A stretch of 64,000 bases of DNA from Clostridia bacterium (GCA_017410455.1 JAFQQT010000023.1:1-64000); one strand, 5' to 3'; shown: positions 9,410-19,372, numbered from the stretch's first letter. The notes: generated by a model not told the origin, from the letters alone. Program-made: numbers and translations.

Positions 9410-9507
9410 CCCCCCCGGCAGCAAAAACTTTGGCAAAGAACGGGGAAAGTACAACAATTGCTCCATTGATGCAGGCACAGGGTGGCAGCGGTGCAGCCCG
9501 CGCGCAG

Positions 9508-9537
9508 TTGACAGCCCTGTTGTGGTTGGTGTAGAAT
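9508..9537 (+). promoter_or_regulatory. Promoter of the Hsp70-like two-gene unit
   Basis: TTGACA, 18 bases, TAGAAT. The -10 overlaps an in-frame ATG at 9536, which argues that translation starts further down, at the GTG at 9620. Confidence 0.8.
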
Positions 9538-9619
9538 GAAAAAAAACGTCCGCAATGACCTCTGCCCGCCCCCGGTGGGATCCGCCGGGACGGATGAAAA
9601 GCAGGAAGGAGAACATACT

Positions 9620-10426
9620 GTGGAAAAGCTGTCTATCGAAAAGAGCCGCCGCCTGGCGGAGCTGGTGCTGTCCGAGCAGCAGCGCAGGGCGCTGGACGAA
9701 GCGCCCGACGAGGAGCGCCGCCGCCTGCTTCGCACCCTTTATGCCCGGCAGAAGAGCGCCCTGTCCTATCTGGACCTGATCACCCTGGACATGGGCAAAC
9801 CTGCCGTCCACCGCGACGATGAGGAGCCGGAGAAATGGCTGCTCTTCCTTGCCCACCCGCTGATGGACCTGCTGCTGATGGTGGCCGTGCTGACCTTTAT
9901 CGTGCTGGAATGGGAACTGCCCACCGTGGCGGCTGCCATCCTGGCCGCGCTGCACACCCTGCTGCGGGTGACCCACCCTGCCCTGCGCCGCAAGACGCGG
10001 CCCGTGCTGCCCGAGGTACACGAGGCCTATGTGGAAGAAACGGAGATGACCCGCTTCCTGCAGCAGCAGGCGGACGGCATCCGCGCCGATGCGGCCAGCA
10101 TCGCCGACCGTCAGGCCGTCACCCTGGTGCGGGAGCGGCAGGACATGGGCGCCGATGCGGTGGAGCTGTACTGCGCGCTGTGCGAGGCGGCGCTGGACAT
10201 CCCCGACCGGGAGCTGCTGGCCTATCCGCTCTCGGTGCTGAAGATGACCCTGACGGAGCGCGGGCTGGAAGCCGTGCCCTACACGCCGGAGACCGCCTCG
10301 CTCTTTGATGTGATGCCGGCGGACTGCGCCGGGGGCATGCGCTGGCCGGCCATCCGCGAGAAGGGCACCGGCGTCGTTGTCAAGCGGGGCCTCTGCCTGC
10401 GTCCCGCGGCTGATATCCAGCATTGA
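9620..10426 (+). CDS. Membrane protein co-encoded with Hsp70-like ATPase
   Basis: 268 residues from GTG 9620 (RBS AAGGAG at 9606-9611). Residues 1-75 are charged and helical, about 75-115 contain two hydrophobic segments ([18 protein letters not shown] and [15 protein letters not shown]), and the rest is soluble and helical. It therefore looks like a membrane hairpin with cytoplasmic ends. I do not recognise the family. It ends 15 bases before the Hsp70-like gene, with an RBS (GGAGGAAG) in the gap, so the two are surely co-transcribed and probably act together. The upstream ATG at 9536 is rejected because it overlaps the -10 box. Confidence 0.75.
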   Translation: MEKLSIEKSRRLAELVLSEQQRRALDEAPDEERRRLLRTLYARQKSALSYLDLITLDMGKPAVHRDDEEPEKWLLFLAHPLMDLLLMVAVLTFIVLEWELPTVAAAILAALHTLLRVTHPALRRKTRPVLPEVHEAYVEETEMTRFLQQQADGIRADAASIADRQAVTLVRERQDMGADAVELYCALCEAALDIPDRELLAYPLSVLKMTLTERGLEAVPYTPETASLFDVMPADCAGGMRWPAIREKGTGVVVKRGLCLRPAADIQH

Positions 10427-10441
10427 TGATGGAGGAAGTTT

Positions 10442-12379
10442 ATGTATTACTTCGGTTTTGACCTGGGTGACGGCGAAAGCTGCATCACCTGGAGCCGCGA
10501 TATATCCGCCAACGAACCCACGCCCATCCCCGTGGCCGGGAAGCTCAGCTTCATTTCCGCCGTGGCCATGCTGGGCGATACGCCCATGGTGGGCAGCCTT
10601 GCTTCGGCGGACAACCCCGCCCTGACGGACCTGCAGGTGTGCTTCAAGCGGCACTTCCTGGAGAACCGGCCGGAGATCAACCAGGCGGTCCTGCGCTTTG
10701 CCACGGGCGTGATGAACGCGCTGCGGCAGAACGAATCCGTGCGCGACATCGTGGATGACCCGGAGCAGACCTGCTTCATCGTGGGCTGCCCTGCGGGCTG
10801 GCAGGATGAGGCCCGCGCGCGCTACCGCAAGCTGCTCTCCGAGGCGGGCATGCCCAACATCCGCCTGGCCTCGGAGTCCCGCGCGGCCTTTGAGAACGCG
10901 CTGTGCCGCCGCGTGGCCCATGTGGACGCCGGCATGATCCAGGACTGCGTGCTGGTCATCGACATCGGCTCCTCCACGCTGGACCTGGCCTATGTCTGCG
11001 ATGGCGAGGAGCACAATGTGGAGGTCGTGGGCGATGTGAAGCTGGGCGGCGGCCTGATGGACGAGATGATCGTGCAGCATGCGCTGTCGGCCATCTCCAA
11101 CCCTGCGGCCCGCGAGACGCTGGAGGGCTTCCTGCAGCGCAATCCCGCCTGGTACAGCCGCATCATGCTCGAGGCCCGCGCGCTCAAGGAGCGCTACTTC
11201 CTCAAGGAGGAGTTCTACTTCTCCTCCGGCGAAACGCTGGAGAAGTTCATCCGCATCCCCGGCCTGCCCGGCGTATCCGGCCTGACCATCCGCCTTTCCC
11301 CCGATATCGTGCAGTTCGACATCATCTCCCGCCCCCACCCCCTGCTGGACGGCATGTCCTTCGAGTCCCGCCTGAGCAACACCCTCACCAGCGTACACCA
11401 GCGCATCCGCGAGCGCGAGCCCCGGGTGGTCATCCTCACCGGCGGCCCCTCCCGCATGCGCTTCTTCCGCGAGATGTGCGAGGAGGAGTTCAGCGATTCC
11501 CTCGTGGTCACCTCCACCGAGCCGGAATTCGACATCGCCCGCGGCCTGGTCTATGCCGGCAGCGTGGACGAGGGCGCGGCGCGCCTGCTGAACGACATGC
11601 GCGCCTATGTGGCCGGCAACGCGGTGGAAACCCTGGTCAGCCAGCGCATTCCGGAGCTCATCACCCTCATCTCCGACGCGTTGGGCGAGAAGCTGATCAA
11701 CCGGTGCGTACTACAGACCTTCCGCCTGTGGCGCAGCGGCGAGCTGGAAACCCTTCGGGACTTCGAGACCCGCACGGGCGAGGCCATCACTGATTACCTG
11801 CGCAGCGCCCAGGGCCGCCTGGTGGTCGAGAGCGCCTGCAAAACCTGGACGCACACGCTGATGGACCAGGTGCAGAAGGCCCTGGACGAGATCGCCCGCA
11901 GGCATGGCATGTCCCTGGGCCGCCTGCAGGCCGGCAGCATCCGCCTGGGCAGCGACGATACGGACTTCGGCGCAGATGGCGCTGCGTCCAACTTCGTGAC
12001 CATCGTGCAGGCCATGGTCACCGTGGTGACCAGCGTGGTGCTGGGCATGATCTGCGGCGGCAGCGGCGCGGCGCTGGTTGCCGCCGGCCCGCTGGGCGTC
12101 ATCGTGGGCGTCATCATCGCCCTGGCGGCCAGCATCGTGGGCGGCGGCATCGTCCGCGAAACGATGATGAGCCTGCGCATCCCCCGGCCGGTGCGCCTGC
12201 TGTTCCCCGAGGCGGCCATCACCACCCAGGGCAACCAGAAGCGCACAGCCGAAAGCATCCTCAAGGTACTGACGGAGGATGAAGCCTTCGTGGGCAACCT
12301 GGCCAGCCAGATCAGCGCCCTGATCGACGAGAACCTCGCCTCCCTGATCCGGGACAGCGAAGTGAAGTTCGTCGCCTGA
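10442..12379 (+). CDS. Hsp70/actin-like ATPase with C-terminal membrane segments
   Basis: 645 residues. The N-terminal about 380 residues have the ASKHA-fold motifs: phosphate-1 ([12 protein letters not shown]), phosphate-2 ([16 protein letters not shown]) and adenosine ([14 protein letters not shown]). No DnaK substrate-binding domain is recognisable. After a helical region there is a glycine-rich hydrophobic stretch at about 515-570 ([35 protein letters not shown]), then a short cytoplasmic-looking tail. A membrane-attached Hsp70-like protein beside a membrane partner suggests a membrane remodelling or quality-control role, but this is inference. No J-protein or GrpE gene is adjacent. Confidence 0.85.
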   Translation: MYYFGFDLGDGESCITWSRDISANEPTPIPVAGKLSFISAVAMLGDTPMVGSLASADNPALTDLQVCFKRHFLENRPEINQAVLRFATGVMNALRQNESVRDIVDDPEQTCFIVGCPAGWQDEARARYRKLLSEAGMPNIRLASESRAAFENALCRRVAHVDAGMIQDCVLVIDIGSSTLDLAYVCDGEEHNVEVVGDVKLGGGLMDEMIVQHALSAISNPAARETLEGFLQRNPAWYSRIMLEARALKERYFLKEEFYFSSGETLEKFIRIPGLPGVSGLTIRLSPDIVQFDIISRPHPLLDGMSFESRLSNTLTSVHQRIREREPRVVILTGGPSRMRFFREMCEEEFSDSLVVTSTEPEFDIARGLVYAGSVDEGAARLLNDMRAYVAGNAVETLVSQRIPELITLISDALGEKLINRCVLQTFRLWRSGELETLRDFETRTGEAITDYLRSAQGRLVVESACKTWTHTLMDQVQKALDEIARRHGMSLGRLQAGSIRLGSDDTDFGADGAASNFVTIVQAMVTVVTSVVLGMICGGSGAALVAAGPLGVIVGVIIALAASIVGGGIVRETMMSLRIPRPVRLLFPEAAITTQGNQKRTAESILKVLTEDEAFVGNLASQISALIDENLASLIRDSEVKFVA

Positions 12380-12411
12380 CCCGCCTTTGCGCGCCGAATT
12401 CCCCAAAGCCC

Positions 12412-12441
12412 TTGACGCACCGCCGGGTGTGGTGCTATAAT
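12412..12441 (+). promoter_or_regulatory. yebC promoter
   Basis: TTGACG, 18 bases, TATAAT, about 40 bases before the yebC RBS. Confidence 0.8.
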
Positions 12442-12488
12442 AAAGCGTTGCAAGTTTCATTCTCTTTCATATACAGGAGGTAACACCC

Positions 12489-13232
12489 ATGTCCGGACAT
12501 TCCAAATGGCATAATATTCAGGCCAAGAAGGGCAAGGCTGACGCTGCCCGCGGCGCGATCTTCACCAAGATCGGCCGTGAGATCGCCATCGCTGTGCGTG
12601 CCGGCGGCCCCAACCCCGACAACAACACCAAGCTGCGCGATATCATTGCCAAGGCCAAGGCCAACAACATGCCCAATGATAACATCAAGCGCTCCATCCA
12701 GAAGGCCAGCGGCGAGCTGTCCAACGTGGTGTACGAGGAGATCACCTATGAAGGCTATGCCCCCGGCGGCGTGGCCGTGATCGTCACCACCATCACCGAC
12801 AACCGCAACCGCACCGCCTCCGACGTCCGCCACTGCTTCGCCAAGAACGGCGGCAACATGGGCACCACCGGCTCGGTTTCCTTCATGTTCGACGAGAAGG
12901 GCGTTATCGTCATCGAGCGCACCCCCGGCATGGACGAGGAAGAGCTGATGATGATGGCCCTGGACGCGGGCGCTGAGGACATGAAGGCCGAGGACGACGT
13001 GTTCGAGATCTACACCGCCCCCGCCGACTTCTCCGCCGTGCGCGAGGCGCTGGAGGCCCAGGGCCTGTCCTTCCTCTCCGCTGAGGTGGACATGATCCCC
13101 CAGAACACCGTGGCCATCTCCGACCCCGACACCCTCAAGGCCATCCAGAAGATGCTGGAGATGCTCGAGGAGAACGACGACGTGCAGAACGTCTACCACA
13201 ACGCCGAGCTGCCCGAGGAGGACGAGGAGTAA
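12489..13232 (+). CDS. yebC: YebC/PmpR/TACO1 family protein
   Basis: 247 residues, full length. The opening [19 protein letters not shown] is diagnostic of the family, followed by [27 protein letters not shown] and [14 protein letters not shown]. The family was long annotated as a transcriptional regulator; recent work ties YebC proteins to translation of proline stretches. RBS AGGAGGTAAC precedes the ATG. Monocistronic, with own promoter and terminator. Confidence 0.97.
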   Translation: MSGHSKWHNIQAKKGKADAARGAIFTKIGREIAIAVRAGGPNPDNNTKLRDIIAKAKANNMPNDNIKRSIQKASGELSNVVYEEITYEGYAPGGVAVIVTTITDNRNRTASDVRHCFAKNGGNMGTTGSVSFMFDEKGVIVIERTPGMDEEELMMMALDAGAEDMKAEDDVFEIYTAPADFSAVREALEAQGLSFLSAEVDMIPQNTVAISDPDTLKAIQKMLEMLEENDDVQNVYHNAELPEEDEE

Positions 13233-13250
13233 TCCGCGTCAACAATTTGA

Positions 13251-13278
13251 ACGCCCGAACCATGCGATTCGGGCGTTT
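13251..13278 (+). terminator. yebC terminator
   Basis: ACGCCCGAA / TTCGGGCGT stem followed by TTT. Confidence 0.85.
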
Positions 13279-13329
13279 TGCATTGGGGGCCTTACGATTT
13301 CTCATAGGTAGGATGCTGCATATGTCAGA

Positions 13330-13507
13330 TTATCCCTTCACGGCATTGTGATAAGACGAATGCGTCGGAGCTGGCGAGGGTGTGTGGGCTCTGAAGGCCG
13401 ACGGGGAATAAGTATATGAAGATGATGGGATGAAGCGTTGGGGGACTACTATTATCATGCTATTCTGTTGGTACTTGTGTGGCAGCAGGAGTCGGGGAAG
13501 GTGTAGG
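13330..13507 (-). pseudogene. Decayed C-terminal tail of the BspA-like protein
   Basis: Directly after the stop codon of the BspA-like gene the same minus-strand frame continues with codons for PTPSPTPAATQVPTE and then another stop; a second Pro/Thr-rich run (HTPSPAPTH) follows in another frame. The living gene has an internal Pro/Thr linker of the same kind (about residues 370-400). The simplest reading is that the protein once had a second linker and a further C-terminal domain, lost by point mutation and decay. No protein is proposed here. Confidence 0.5.
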
Positions 13508-15466
13508 TTAATCATCAAATAGCATTATTGAATTACCGTACTCCTTTGCATAGTTCCGAGCCACATAGCACGTATAAGGTATATGAAAATACAAGTCACT
13601 TCCGCCGCGGAAAGCATTTTCTTCAATGGAATAGCAGTTTTTGAGCCTTACATAAGTCAGTTGACTGCATCCTATAAAAGCTCCCGTTCCAATTGACCCT
13701 ACAGTATCAAGGTATATTCTAGAGAGGCTTTTACATTCAAAGAAGGCATATTCTTCTATATACTGTACTTGCGGCAAACTGAGACTCGCCAATGCTGTAC
13801 AGCCCTGAAAAGCACTTTCCCCAATATCTATTACTTGTGGCAAAGATAACGAATTTAGTCTTGAGCAATTATAGAACGCAAATGCACAGATACTTGTTGC
13901 CTGTGGTAATTCTATAGTCTTCAGTTTGGTACAACCAGCAAAAGCATACTCATTTACCGACTTTAGTTGAGGAAAATCCACAGTAACTATATCACTACCA
14001 GAAAATGCACGAAAGCCTATATTGACTACATTAGGGAGTCCATCTACACTTGCAATGCCACTATTATAGAAGGCATATTTGTTGACGGATTCAACCTGCG
14101 GAAACGAGACATCCTCCAAGTAAACCGTGTCACTAAACGCATAGGCACCAATAGCGGTCACCCCTTCACCGCATACAGATTTAATACTCTTTCGATGAAT
14201 CCAGAAAGGAGAATCACTATATGTGCTATAGTAATTGTAGTTTGCCATAGGTCCTTCGCCAACAATAACGAGACGCCCATTCTCATCCAAACTCCAAGTC
14301 AAATTATCACCACAAACACCCGCCGTTGGTACGGGAGTGGGTGTAGGAGTAGGTGTGGCCGTGGGAGTAGGCATAGGGGTAGGTGTTGGCGTAGGAGCGG
14401 CATCCCTGAGCCGATAGGTCACGTCATTTGCAATACACCATTCATGCGCATAGCTACCATCATAAACAAACACAATGGTATTGCGGCAGGATGTTTCAAA
14501 GGTATAGTCACCAATGGAAGTTACGCTTCGAGGCAGATAAATCTCCGCCAGTGCAGTACACTCGCCAAAGACTGATTCGCCAATTGTCATAACACCTTCT
14601 GGAATTGTAATCGAAGTAAAGCTTTCACAGGTCATAAAGGCATAGTCATCAATAGTTCGGAGCGATGACGGAAGTTCTATTGACGAGAGAATGTAACAAC
14701 CACCAAACGCATCAAAACCGATAGTTGCAATATTACCCGGAATAGTGATTTCATTCAAGGCCTGACATCCCTTAAATGCCATTTCACCAATCTTCAGAGC
14801 ATTTAGTGGAATGTTTACCGTTTCAAGATTCATACATGCAAAAAACATACCGTCGCTGATGCAATCAAGTGCTTCCGGCAATTGAGCACTTTTCAGATTA
14901 ATGCAGCTCTGAAAAGCAGAGTCGCCAATGCTTGTAACCGTGTCAGGAATGGCGATAGATGTCAAATGGGTACAATTGGAGAAAGCCAATGCAGAAACAG
15001 CTACAACTTCACATCCGCTAATCTCTCGGGGGATAGCTAATTCAGCAGTAGTGCCAATACACTTACTGATGGTTACCTTCCCATCGGTAATTGTGTACTC
15101 GAAATCAACAGTAGAGCCTTCAATTAGGTAGTCAGGATGATTCACAATGCACCAGGACGCTGCATATGTACCGTCGGTTGCATAGAGGCGCACATCCGAG
15201 CCTTCGAAAGTATCAGGAGCAATATAGGTCAGCGAATCAGGAAGGTTGATGCTAGTTACTCTGCTATATGCAAAGGATTGAGAATGAAGCTCTCGCACAC
15301 CTTGGGGAAGAACAACGTCACCTGCAGCAGTAGTGCCATAGAACGCTTGCTCTTCTATAACCGATACGCCAGCCGGTATACTGTATGTAGTTTCTGCGTT
15401 CGCTTCGGACCAACACATAACAAAACAAACAAGCAGAATAGCGAAAGTAATTGCAATACGTTTCAT
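13508..15466 (-). CDS. BspA-like LRR_5 surface protein
   Basis: 652 residues. A signal peptide (MKRIAITFAILLVCFVMC, then AEA) precedes two blocks of BspA-type repeats. Typical units are VTSIGDSAFQSCINLKSAQLP and ISICAFAFYNCS-like units. A Thr/Pro linker (about 370-400) separates the first block (about 28-365) from the second (about 440-640). BspA-like proteins bind host or microbial surfaces. No sortase motif or C-terminal anchor remains. Codon choice and base composition are far more A+T-rich than all neighbours, indicating recent transfer. The start at 15466 fits the signal peptide and a GGGGG RBS; an upstream in-frame ATG would add a non-signal extension. Confidence 0.9.
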   Translation of the reverse strand: MKRIAITFAILLVCFVMCWSEANAETTYSIPAGVSVIEEQAFYGTTAAGDVVLPQGVRELHSQSFAYSRVTSINLPDSLTYIAPDTFEGSDVRLYATDGTYAASWCIVNHPDYLIEGSTVDFEYTITDGKVTISKCIGTTAELAIPREISGCEVVAVSALAFSNCTHLTSIAIPDTVTSIGDSAFQSCINLKSAQLPEALDCISDGMFFACMNLETVNIPLNALKIGEMAFKGCQALNEITIPGNIATIGFDAFGGCYILSSIELPSSLRTIDDYAFMTCESFTSITIPEGVMTIGESVFGECTALAEIYLPRSVTSIGDYTFETSCRNTIVFVYDGSYAHEWCIANDVTYRLRDAAPTPTPTPMPTPTATPTPTPTPVPTAGVCGDNLTWSLDENGRLVIVGEGPMANYNYYSTYSDSPFWIHRKSIKSVCGEGVTAIGAYAFSDTVYLEDVSFPQVESVNKYAFYNSGIASVDGLPNVVNIGFRAFSGSDIVTVDFPQLKSVNEYAFAGCTKLKTIELPQATSICAFAFYNCSRLNSLSLPQVIDIGESAFQGCTALASLSLPQVQYIEEYAFFECKSLSRIYLDTVGSIGTGAFIGCSQLTYVRLKNCYSIEENAFRGGSDLYFHIPYTCYVARNYAKEYGNSIMLFDD

Positions 15467-15523
15467 CGCAAAAGCCCCCTTGATGAAGTACGTGAATGAA
15501 ATGAACTGCCTTATGCTAACTAA

Positions 15524-15552
15524 ATTATACCATGTAACAACAATTCTGACAA
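15524..15552 (-). promoter_or_regulatory. Promoter of BspA-like gene
   Basis: Minus strand TTGTCA, 17 bases, TATAAT; leader of about 50 bases. Confidence 0.8.
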
Positions 15553-15577
15553 GCCACAATTCACGCAATCATCGTAT

Positions 15578-15610
15578 GCGCTGCTGTGAGCTTTCGCAGC
15601 AGCGCTTTTT
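15578..15610 (+). terminator. Intrinsic terminator-like hairpin before GH42
   Basis: Perfect 9-bp arms GCGCTGCTG / CAGCAGCGC, then TTTTT on the plus strand. No plus-strand gene lies immediately upstream, since the BspA-like gene runs the other way. It may be left from a gene displaced by the A+T-rich insertion, or an attenuator for the GH42 gene. Confidence 0.65.
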
Positions 15611-15690
15611 CATGCCGCTTCTGCCATTTACAAAGCCCAGAAAATCCTGTAAAATGACACTTGAATATATCAGATACGGAGGTACCCGCC

Positions 15691-17706
15691 ATGACCTTCA
15701 CCCCCCGTTTCCCCGCCTTCCTGCACGGCGGCGACTACAACCCCGACCAGTGGATCGACCGCCCCGACATCCTCGACCGCGACGTCGAGCTGATGCACGA
15801 GGCCCACGTCAACTGCGTGTCCATCGGCATCTTCTCCTGGGCCATGCTGGAGCCGGAGGAGGGCGTGTACCGCTTTGAATGGCTGGATTCGGTGATCGAC
15901 CGGCTGTGGAAGGGCGGCATCCGCGTCATTCTCGCCACGCCCAGCGGCGCGCGCCCGGCCTGGATGGCGCAAAAGTACCCCGAAGTCCTGCGCGTCAACG
16001 ACCATTATCAGCGCGCCCACTTCGGCGGCCGCCACAACCACTGCCTCACGTCCCCCGTGTACCGCCGCAAGGTGCGGGAGCTGGATACCCGCCTGGCCCA
16101 GCGCTACGCCAACCACCCCGCCGTCATCCTCTGGCACCTGTCCAACGAGATGAGCGGCAGCTGCTGGTGCCCCCTGTGCCAGGAGCAGTGGCGCGGCTGG
16201 CTGAAGGAGAAGTACGGCACCCTCGATAACCTCAACGCCGCCTGGTGGACCACCTTCTGGTCCCACCGCTACACCGACTGGAGCCAGGTGGAAGCCCCCG
16301 GCGGCCTGGGCGAAAGCAGCACCAACGGCATGTTCATCGACTGGCGGCGCTTCTCCACCTGGCAGTGCAAGACCTTCATGACCGCCGAGAAGGAGGCCGT
16401 GCAGGCGGTCAACCCCGACCTGAAGGTGACGGCCAACCTGATGGAGCGCTTCTGGGACTACGACTACTTCGACCTCGCCGAGGGCATGGACGTGGTGTCC
16501 TGGGACAGCTACCCCATGTGGCATTCCGGCGATGACGTGGCCCGCGCGGCGGAGTTCGCCATGAACCACGACATGATGCGCTCCTTCAAGGATCAGCCCT
16601 TCCTGCTGATGGAGTCCACCCCCTCCCAGGTGAACTGGAAGCCCATCAACAAGCTCAAGCGCCCGGGGATGCACCTGCTGAGCTCACTGCAGGCGCTGGC
16701 CCACGGCAGCCAGAGCGTGCTGTACTTCCAGTGGCGCAAGGGCCGGGGCGCAGCGGAGCAGTTCCACGGCGCGGTGGTGGATCACGACGGGCGGGGCGAC
16801 ACCCGCGTCTTCCGCGACGTGACCCAGGTCGGCAAGGCCCTCGAAACCCTGCAGGCGCCCCTCTACAACGCCCCGAAGCAGCCCGCCCAGGCCTGCATCA
16901 TCTACGACTGGAGCAACTGGTGGGCCATCGACTACGCCCAGACCGGCCAGGCGAAGAACATGCAGTACTTCGACACCGTCAACATGCACTACCGGAGCCT
17001 CTGGCAGCTGGGCGTGAACGTCGATTTCCGCGACGAGCGGGACTGCACGGACCTGAGCCGCTATCAGCTGGTCATCTGCCCGATGCTGTTCATGCTGAAG
17101 GAGAGCTTCGCGCAGAAGCTCCGCGCCTATGTGGAAAAGGGCGGAACGCTGCTGATGACGTACTTCTCCGGCGTGGTGGACGAGAGCGGCCTGGCCTGGC
17201 TGGGCGGCGCGCCCCACGGGCTCATTGACGTGCTGGGCGTGCGCGCCACGGAGCTGGACGCGCTCTTCCCCGAGGATCAGCAGGCGCTGGTGATGAACGA
17301 CGACCGCCGCTACGCCATCCGCGAGCTGTGCGAGATCCCGGAGATGCACGGCGCGGAGACCCTCGGCGTATACGCGGAGGACTTCTACGGCGGCATGCCC
17401 TGCCTGACGAAGCACGCCTTCGGCAAGGGTCAGGCGTACTACCTCGCCGCCAAGGCTGAGCAGGCCGGGCTGGACGCCATCTATGCCGCCCTCGCCGATG
17501 CGCTGGCCCTGCCCCGCGCCCTGACCGACACGCTGCCCGAGGGCGTCATCGCCACCGAGCGCGGCGGCGCCATCTTCCTGCAGAACTACTCCGGCAAGGC
17601 GCAGCAGGTGACCCTGGCGGGCCGCTACACCGATCTGCTGACGGGCGAAGCGGTCAGCGGCACGTTCGACTTCGCCGTCAACGGCGTGATGGTGCTGGCA
17701 CAGTAA
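15691..17706 (+). CDS. Beta-galactosidase, GH42
   Basis: 671 residues, standard for GH42: TIM barrel (1-about 380), trimerisation domain (about 395-600) and C-terminal beta domain. Acid/base Glu153 is in WHLSNEMSG and the nucleophile Glu308 in LMESTPSQVNW; cysteines in CWCPLC match the family zinc site. No signal peptide, so it acts on imported beta-galactosides, often galacto-oligosaccharides or arabinogalactan fragments. The ATG at 15691 follows GGAGGTACCC; an in-frame ATG at 15661 lacks an RBS. Confidence 0.95.
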   Translation: MTFTPRFPAFLHGGDYNPDQWIDRPDILDRDVELMHEAHVNCVSIGIFSWAMLEPEEGVYRFEWLDSVIDRLWKGGIRVILATPSGARPAWMAQKYPEVLRVNDHYQRAHFGGRHNHCLTSPVYRRKVRELDTRLAQRYANHPAVILWHLSNEMSGSCWCPLCQEQWRGWLKEKYGTLDNLNAAWWTTFWSHRYTDWSQVEAPGGLGESSTNGMFIDWRRFSTWQCKTFMTAEKEAVQAVNPDLKVTANLMERFWDYDYFDLAEGMDVVSWDSYPMWHSGDDVARAAEFAMNHDMMRSFKDQPFLLMESTPSQVNWKPINKLKRPGMHLLSSLQALAHGSQSVLYFQWRKGRGAAEQFHGAVVDHDGRGDTRVFRDVTQVGKALETLQAPLYNAPKQPAQACIIYDWSNWWAIDYAQTGQAKNMQYFDTVNMHYRSLWQLGVNVDFRDERDCTDLSRYQLVICPMLFMLKESFAQKLRAYVEKGGTLLMTYFSGVVDESGLAWLGGAPHGLIDVLGVRATELDALFPEDQQALVMNDDRRYAIRELCEIPEMHGAETLGVYAEDFYGGMPCLTKHAFGKGQAYYLAAKAEQAGLDAIYAALADALALPRALTDTLPEGVIATERGGAIFLQNYSGKAQQVTLAGRYTDLLTGEAVSGTFDFAVNGVMVLAQ

Positions 17707-17744
17707 CCGGAAAGCCGCACATCCAACGGAATTTTGCGCAGGGC

Positions 17745-17794
17745 TTGCCAAAGGTGATGAATTACGGTATAATATAAATAACATCCGTAATTCA
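17745..17794 (+). promoter_or_regulatory. ohrR promoter with perfect palindromic operator
   Basis: TTGCCA (17745-17750), 17 bases, TATAAT (17768-17773). Perfect 10-bp arms TGAATTACGG (17758-17767) and CCGTAATTCA (17785-17794) are separated by 17 bases that include the -10 box. The repeat lies just before the ohrR start, so autorepression is likely. Confidence 0.85.
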
Positions 17795-17809
17795 ACCGGA
17801 GGTGCTGTT

Positions 17810-18250
17810 ATGGCCGACCATACCTATGATGCGCTGCTGCTGAAAAACCAGCTCTGCTTCCCGCTTTATGCCTGTTCCCGCGAGGTCATCAAGCAATACA
17901 GGCCCTATCTGGATGCGCTGGGGATCACCTACACGCAGTACATCGCGCTGATGGTCATCTGGGAAGAGGGCACGGTGAGCGTGCGCGACCTGGGCCGGCG
18001 GCTGTATCTGGACTCCGGCACGCTGACCCCGGTGCTCAAGCACCTGGAGGCGGAGGGCTACATCACCCGCCGCCGCTGCACCCAGGACGAGCGCGTGCTG
18101 CTGGTGACCATCACCGCAGCCGGTCTGGCGCTGCGCGAGCGCGCGGCGGACATCCCCGGCAAGCTGGCGCAGAGCGTCCGGCTGGACCCGGACGAGATCG
18201 CCACGCTCTACCGGCTGCTGTATAAGGCGCTGGGGGCGGGGGAAAAATAA
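17810..18250 (+). CDS. ohrR: OhrR-type MarR family peroxide sensor
   Basis: 146 residues, usual for MarR/OhrR winged-helix dimers. The N-terminal block LLLKNQLCFPLYACSREV and the following YRPYLDALGITYTQY match OhrR, whose reactive cysteine (here Cys16) is oxidised by organic hydroperoxides, releasing DNA. A second cysteine is at position 22. The helix-turn-helix is VSVRDLGRRLYLDSGTLTPVLK followed by the wing (RRRCTQDERVLLVTIT). RBS GGAGGTGCT. The usual partner ohr (hydroperoxide reductase) is not in the window; regulation of ohrR itself is suggested by the upstream palindrome. Confidence 0.9.
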   Translation: MADHTYDALLLKNQLCFPLYACSREVIKQYRPYLDALGITYTQYIALMVIWEEGTVSVRDLGRRLYLDSGTLTPVLKHLEAEGYITRRRCTQDERVLLVTITAAGLALRERAADIPGKLAQSVRLDPDEIATLYRLLYKALGAGEK

Positions 18251-18262
18251 TCCGAACAACAC

Positions 18263-18300
18263 AACAGCCGGAACGCTGCGAATGCGCTCCGGCTGTTCTT
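18263..18300 (+). terminator. ohrR terminator
   Basis: AACAGCCGGA / TCCGGCTGTT stem with CTTTAT after it. Confidence 0.75.
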
Positions 18301-18318
18301 TATGGGGACGACAGGCGA

Positions 18319-19350
18319 TCACGGGTGACGCAGCAGGTATGCGTCCACATTGCGCAGCCGCTGCTCCACATACTGGTTGTGGGCGATGACGGCCGTGTTG
18401 TCGCGCATGCTGACCAGGTGGCGGTTGGCCTCTGCGAGGTGTGCGCTCATCTGCGCCGTGCCGGCCTGCTGAAGCCGATGCATTTGCTGCATCTGCCGGG
18501 AGATCCCCTCCATGCTCCTGCTCATACTGCTGCCCAGCTCCGTCAGGTTGCCGTTGACAGTCCGCAGTTCCTGCATCAGCGTTCCCTGCAGGCTGCGGAT
18601 GGCACTGGTCAGGCTCGCCTTCAGATCGTGAATCGAATCGGTGATGCGCGCCGTGCGGACGTCGTTCAGGTACATGGCATACGCGCCACCTGTCCCTTCC
18701 AGCCCATCGCAAACGCCCATTTGCAGGTATGCGCGAATCTGGAACACAGCGACAAGGTTGCGGAAGTCGTTGAAGATAATGTCCTGAGCATACAACTTGT
18801 CAAGCAGGATCCGCATGCCGTCACGCAGTTGCATCTGCTTCTGAATATGACCATCGATAAGAGCCATTGATGAGGTGTAGATCGGCATATTGTTCTGGTA
18901 TATAGTCATGGCGTGAGCATATTCCTGATCACGCTCTGCATTCTGCTTACTGACCTCGTTCTGCCTTGCTCGGTAATCCTCATCCATCTTTCGCTTCTCT
19001 GAAGTATTCATCCAAAGGATAGATGCTATCAGGGAGATGGCGGCTGCTACAAACAGCGGTACAATCAGATCAGTAGAACCTGTTGTATTGGCCATAACAA
19101 TGAAAACCGCAATGTACACAGGTATGTACATATATCCTGCCATCCCGACAACGCCTGATACACGTTCTCGATTCCATTGTATTTCCGTTCTACGGGTAAC
19201 AGCATCATGCGTGGGCTTAGCGGGACAGAAGGGTTGCGGAAGGCGCCGCTTCTCCCCTTCAAGTACTGCAATCGCATCCTCACACGCCTGCACCGCGCTC
19301 TCCGCGTCGCAGACTGCGTCCAAATACTCGATCAACTGCTGCTTGTCCAT
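18319..19350 (-). CDS. Membrane protein with coiled-coil tail, unknown function
   Basis: 343 residues from ATG 19350, set by AAGGAGGTC in front; an ATG at 19374 would overlap the -10 box. Residues about 65-115 hold two membrane segments (GMAGYMYIPVYIAVFIVMA and IVPLFVAAAISLIASILWM). Before them is a short cytoplasmic helical part. The long C-terminal part is helical and coiled-coil-like (RIADSI-type heptads, MSRSMEGISRQMQQMHRLQ), somewhat like a signalling or chemoreceptor stalk but without a recognised domain. It is transcribed divergently from a small HTH regulator, with a palindrome overlapping its -35, so the pair likely forms a controlled unit. Confidence 0.75.
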   Translation of the reverse strand: MDKQQLIEYLDAVCDAESAVQACEDAIAVLEGEKRRLPQPFCPAKPTHDAVTRRTEIQWNRERVSGVVGMAGYMYIPVYIAVFIVMANTTGSTDLIVPLFVAAAISLIASILWMNTSEKRKMDEDYRARQNEVSKQNAERDQEYAHAMTIYQNNMPIYTSSMALIDGHIQKQMQLRDGMRILLDKLYAQDIIFNDFRNLVAVFQIRAYLQMGVCDGLEGTGGAYAMYLNDVRTARITDSIHDLKASLTSAIRSLQGTLMQELRTVNGNLTELGSSMSRSMEGISRQMQQMHRLQQAGTAQMSAHLAEANRHLVSMRDNTAVIAHNQYVEQRLRNVDAYLLRHP

Positions 19351-19372
19351 ATTCCAGACCTCCTTTGCGCTC

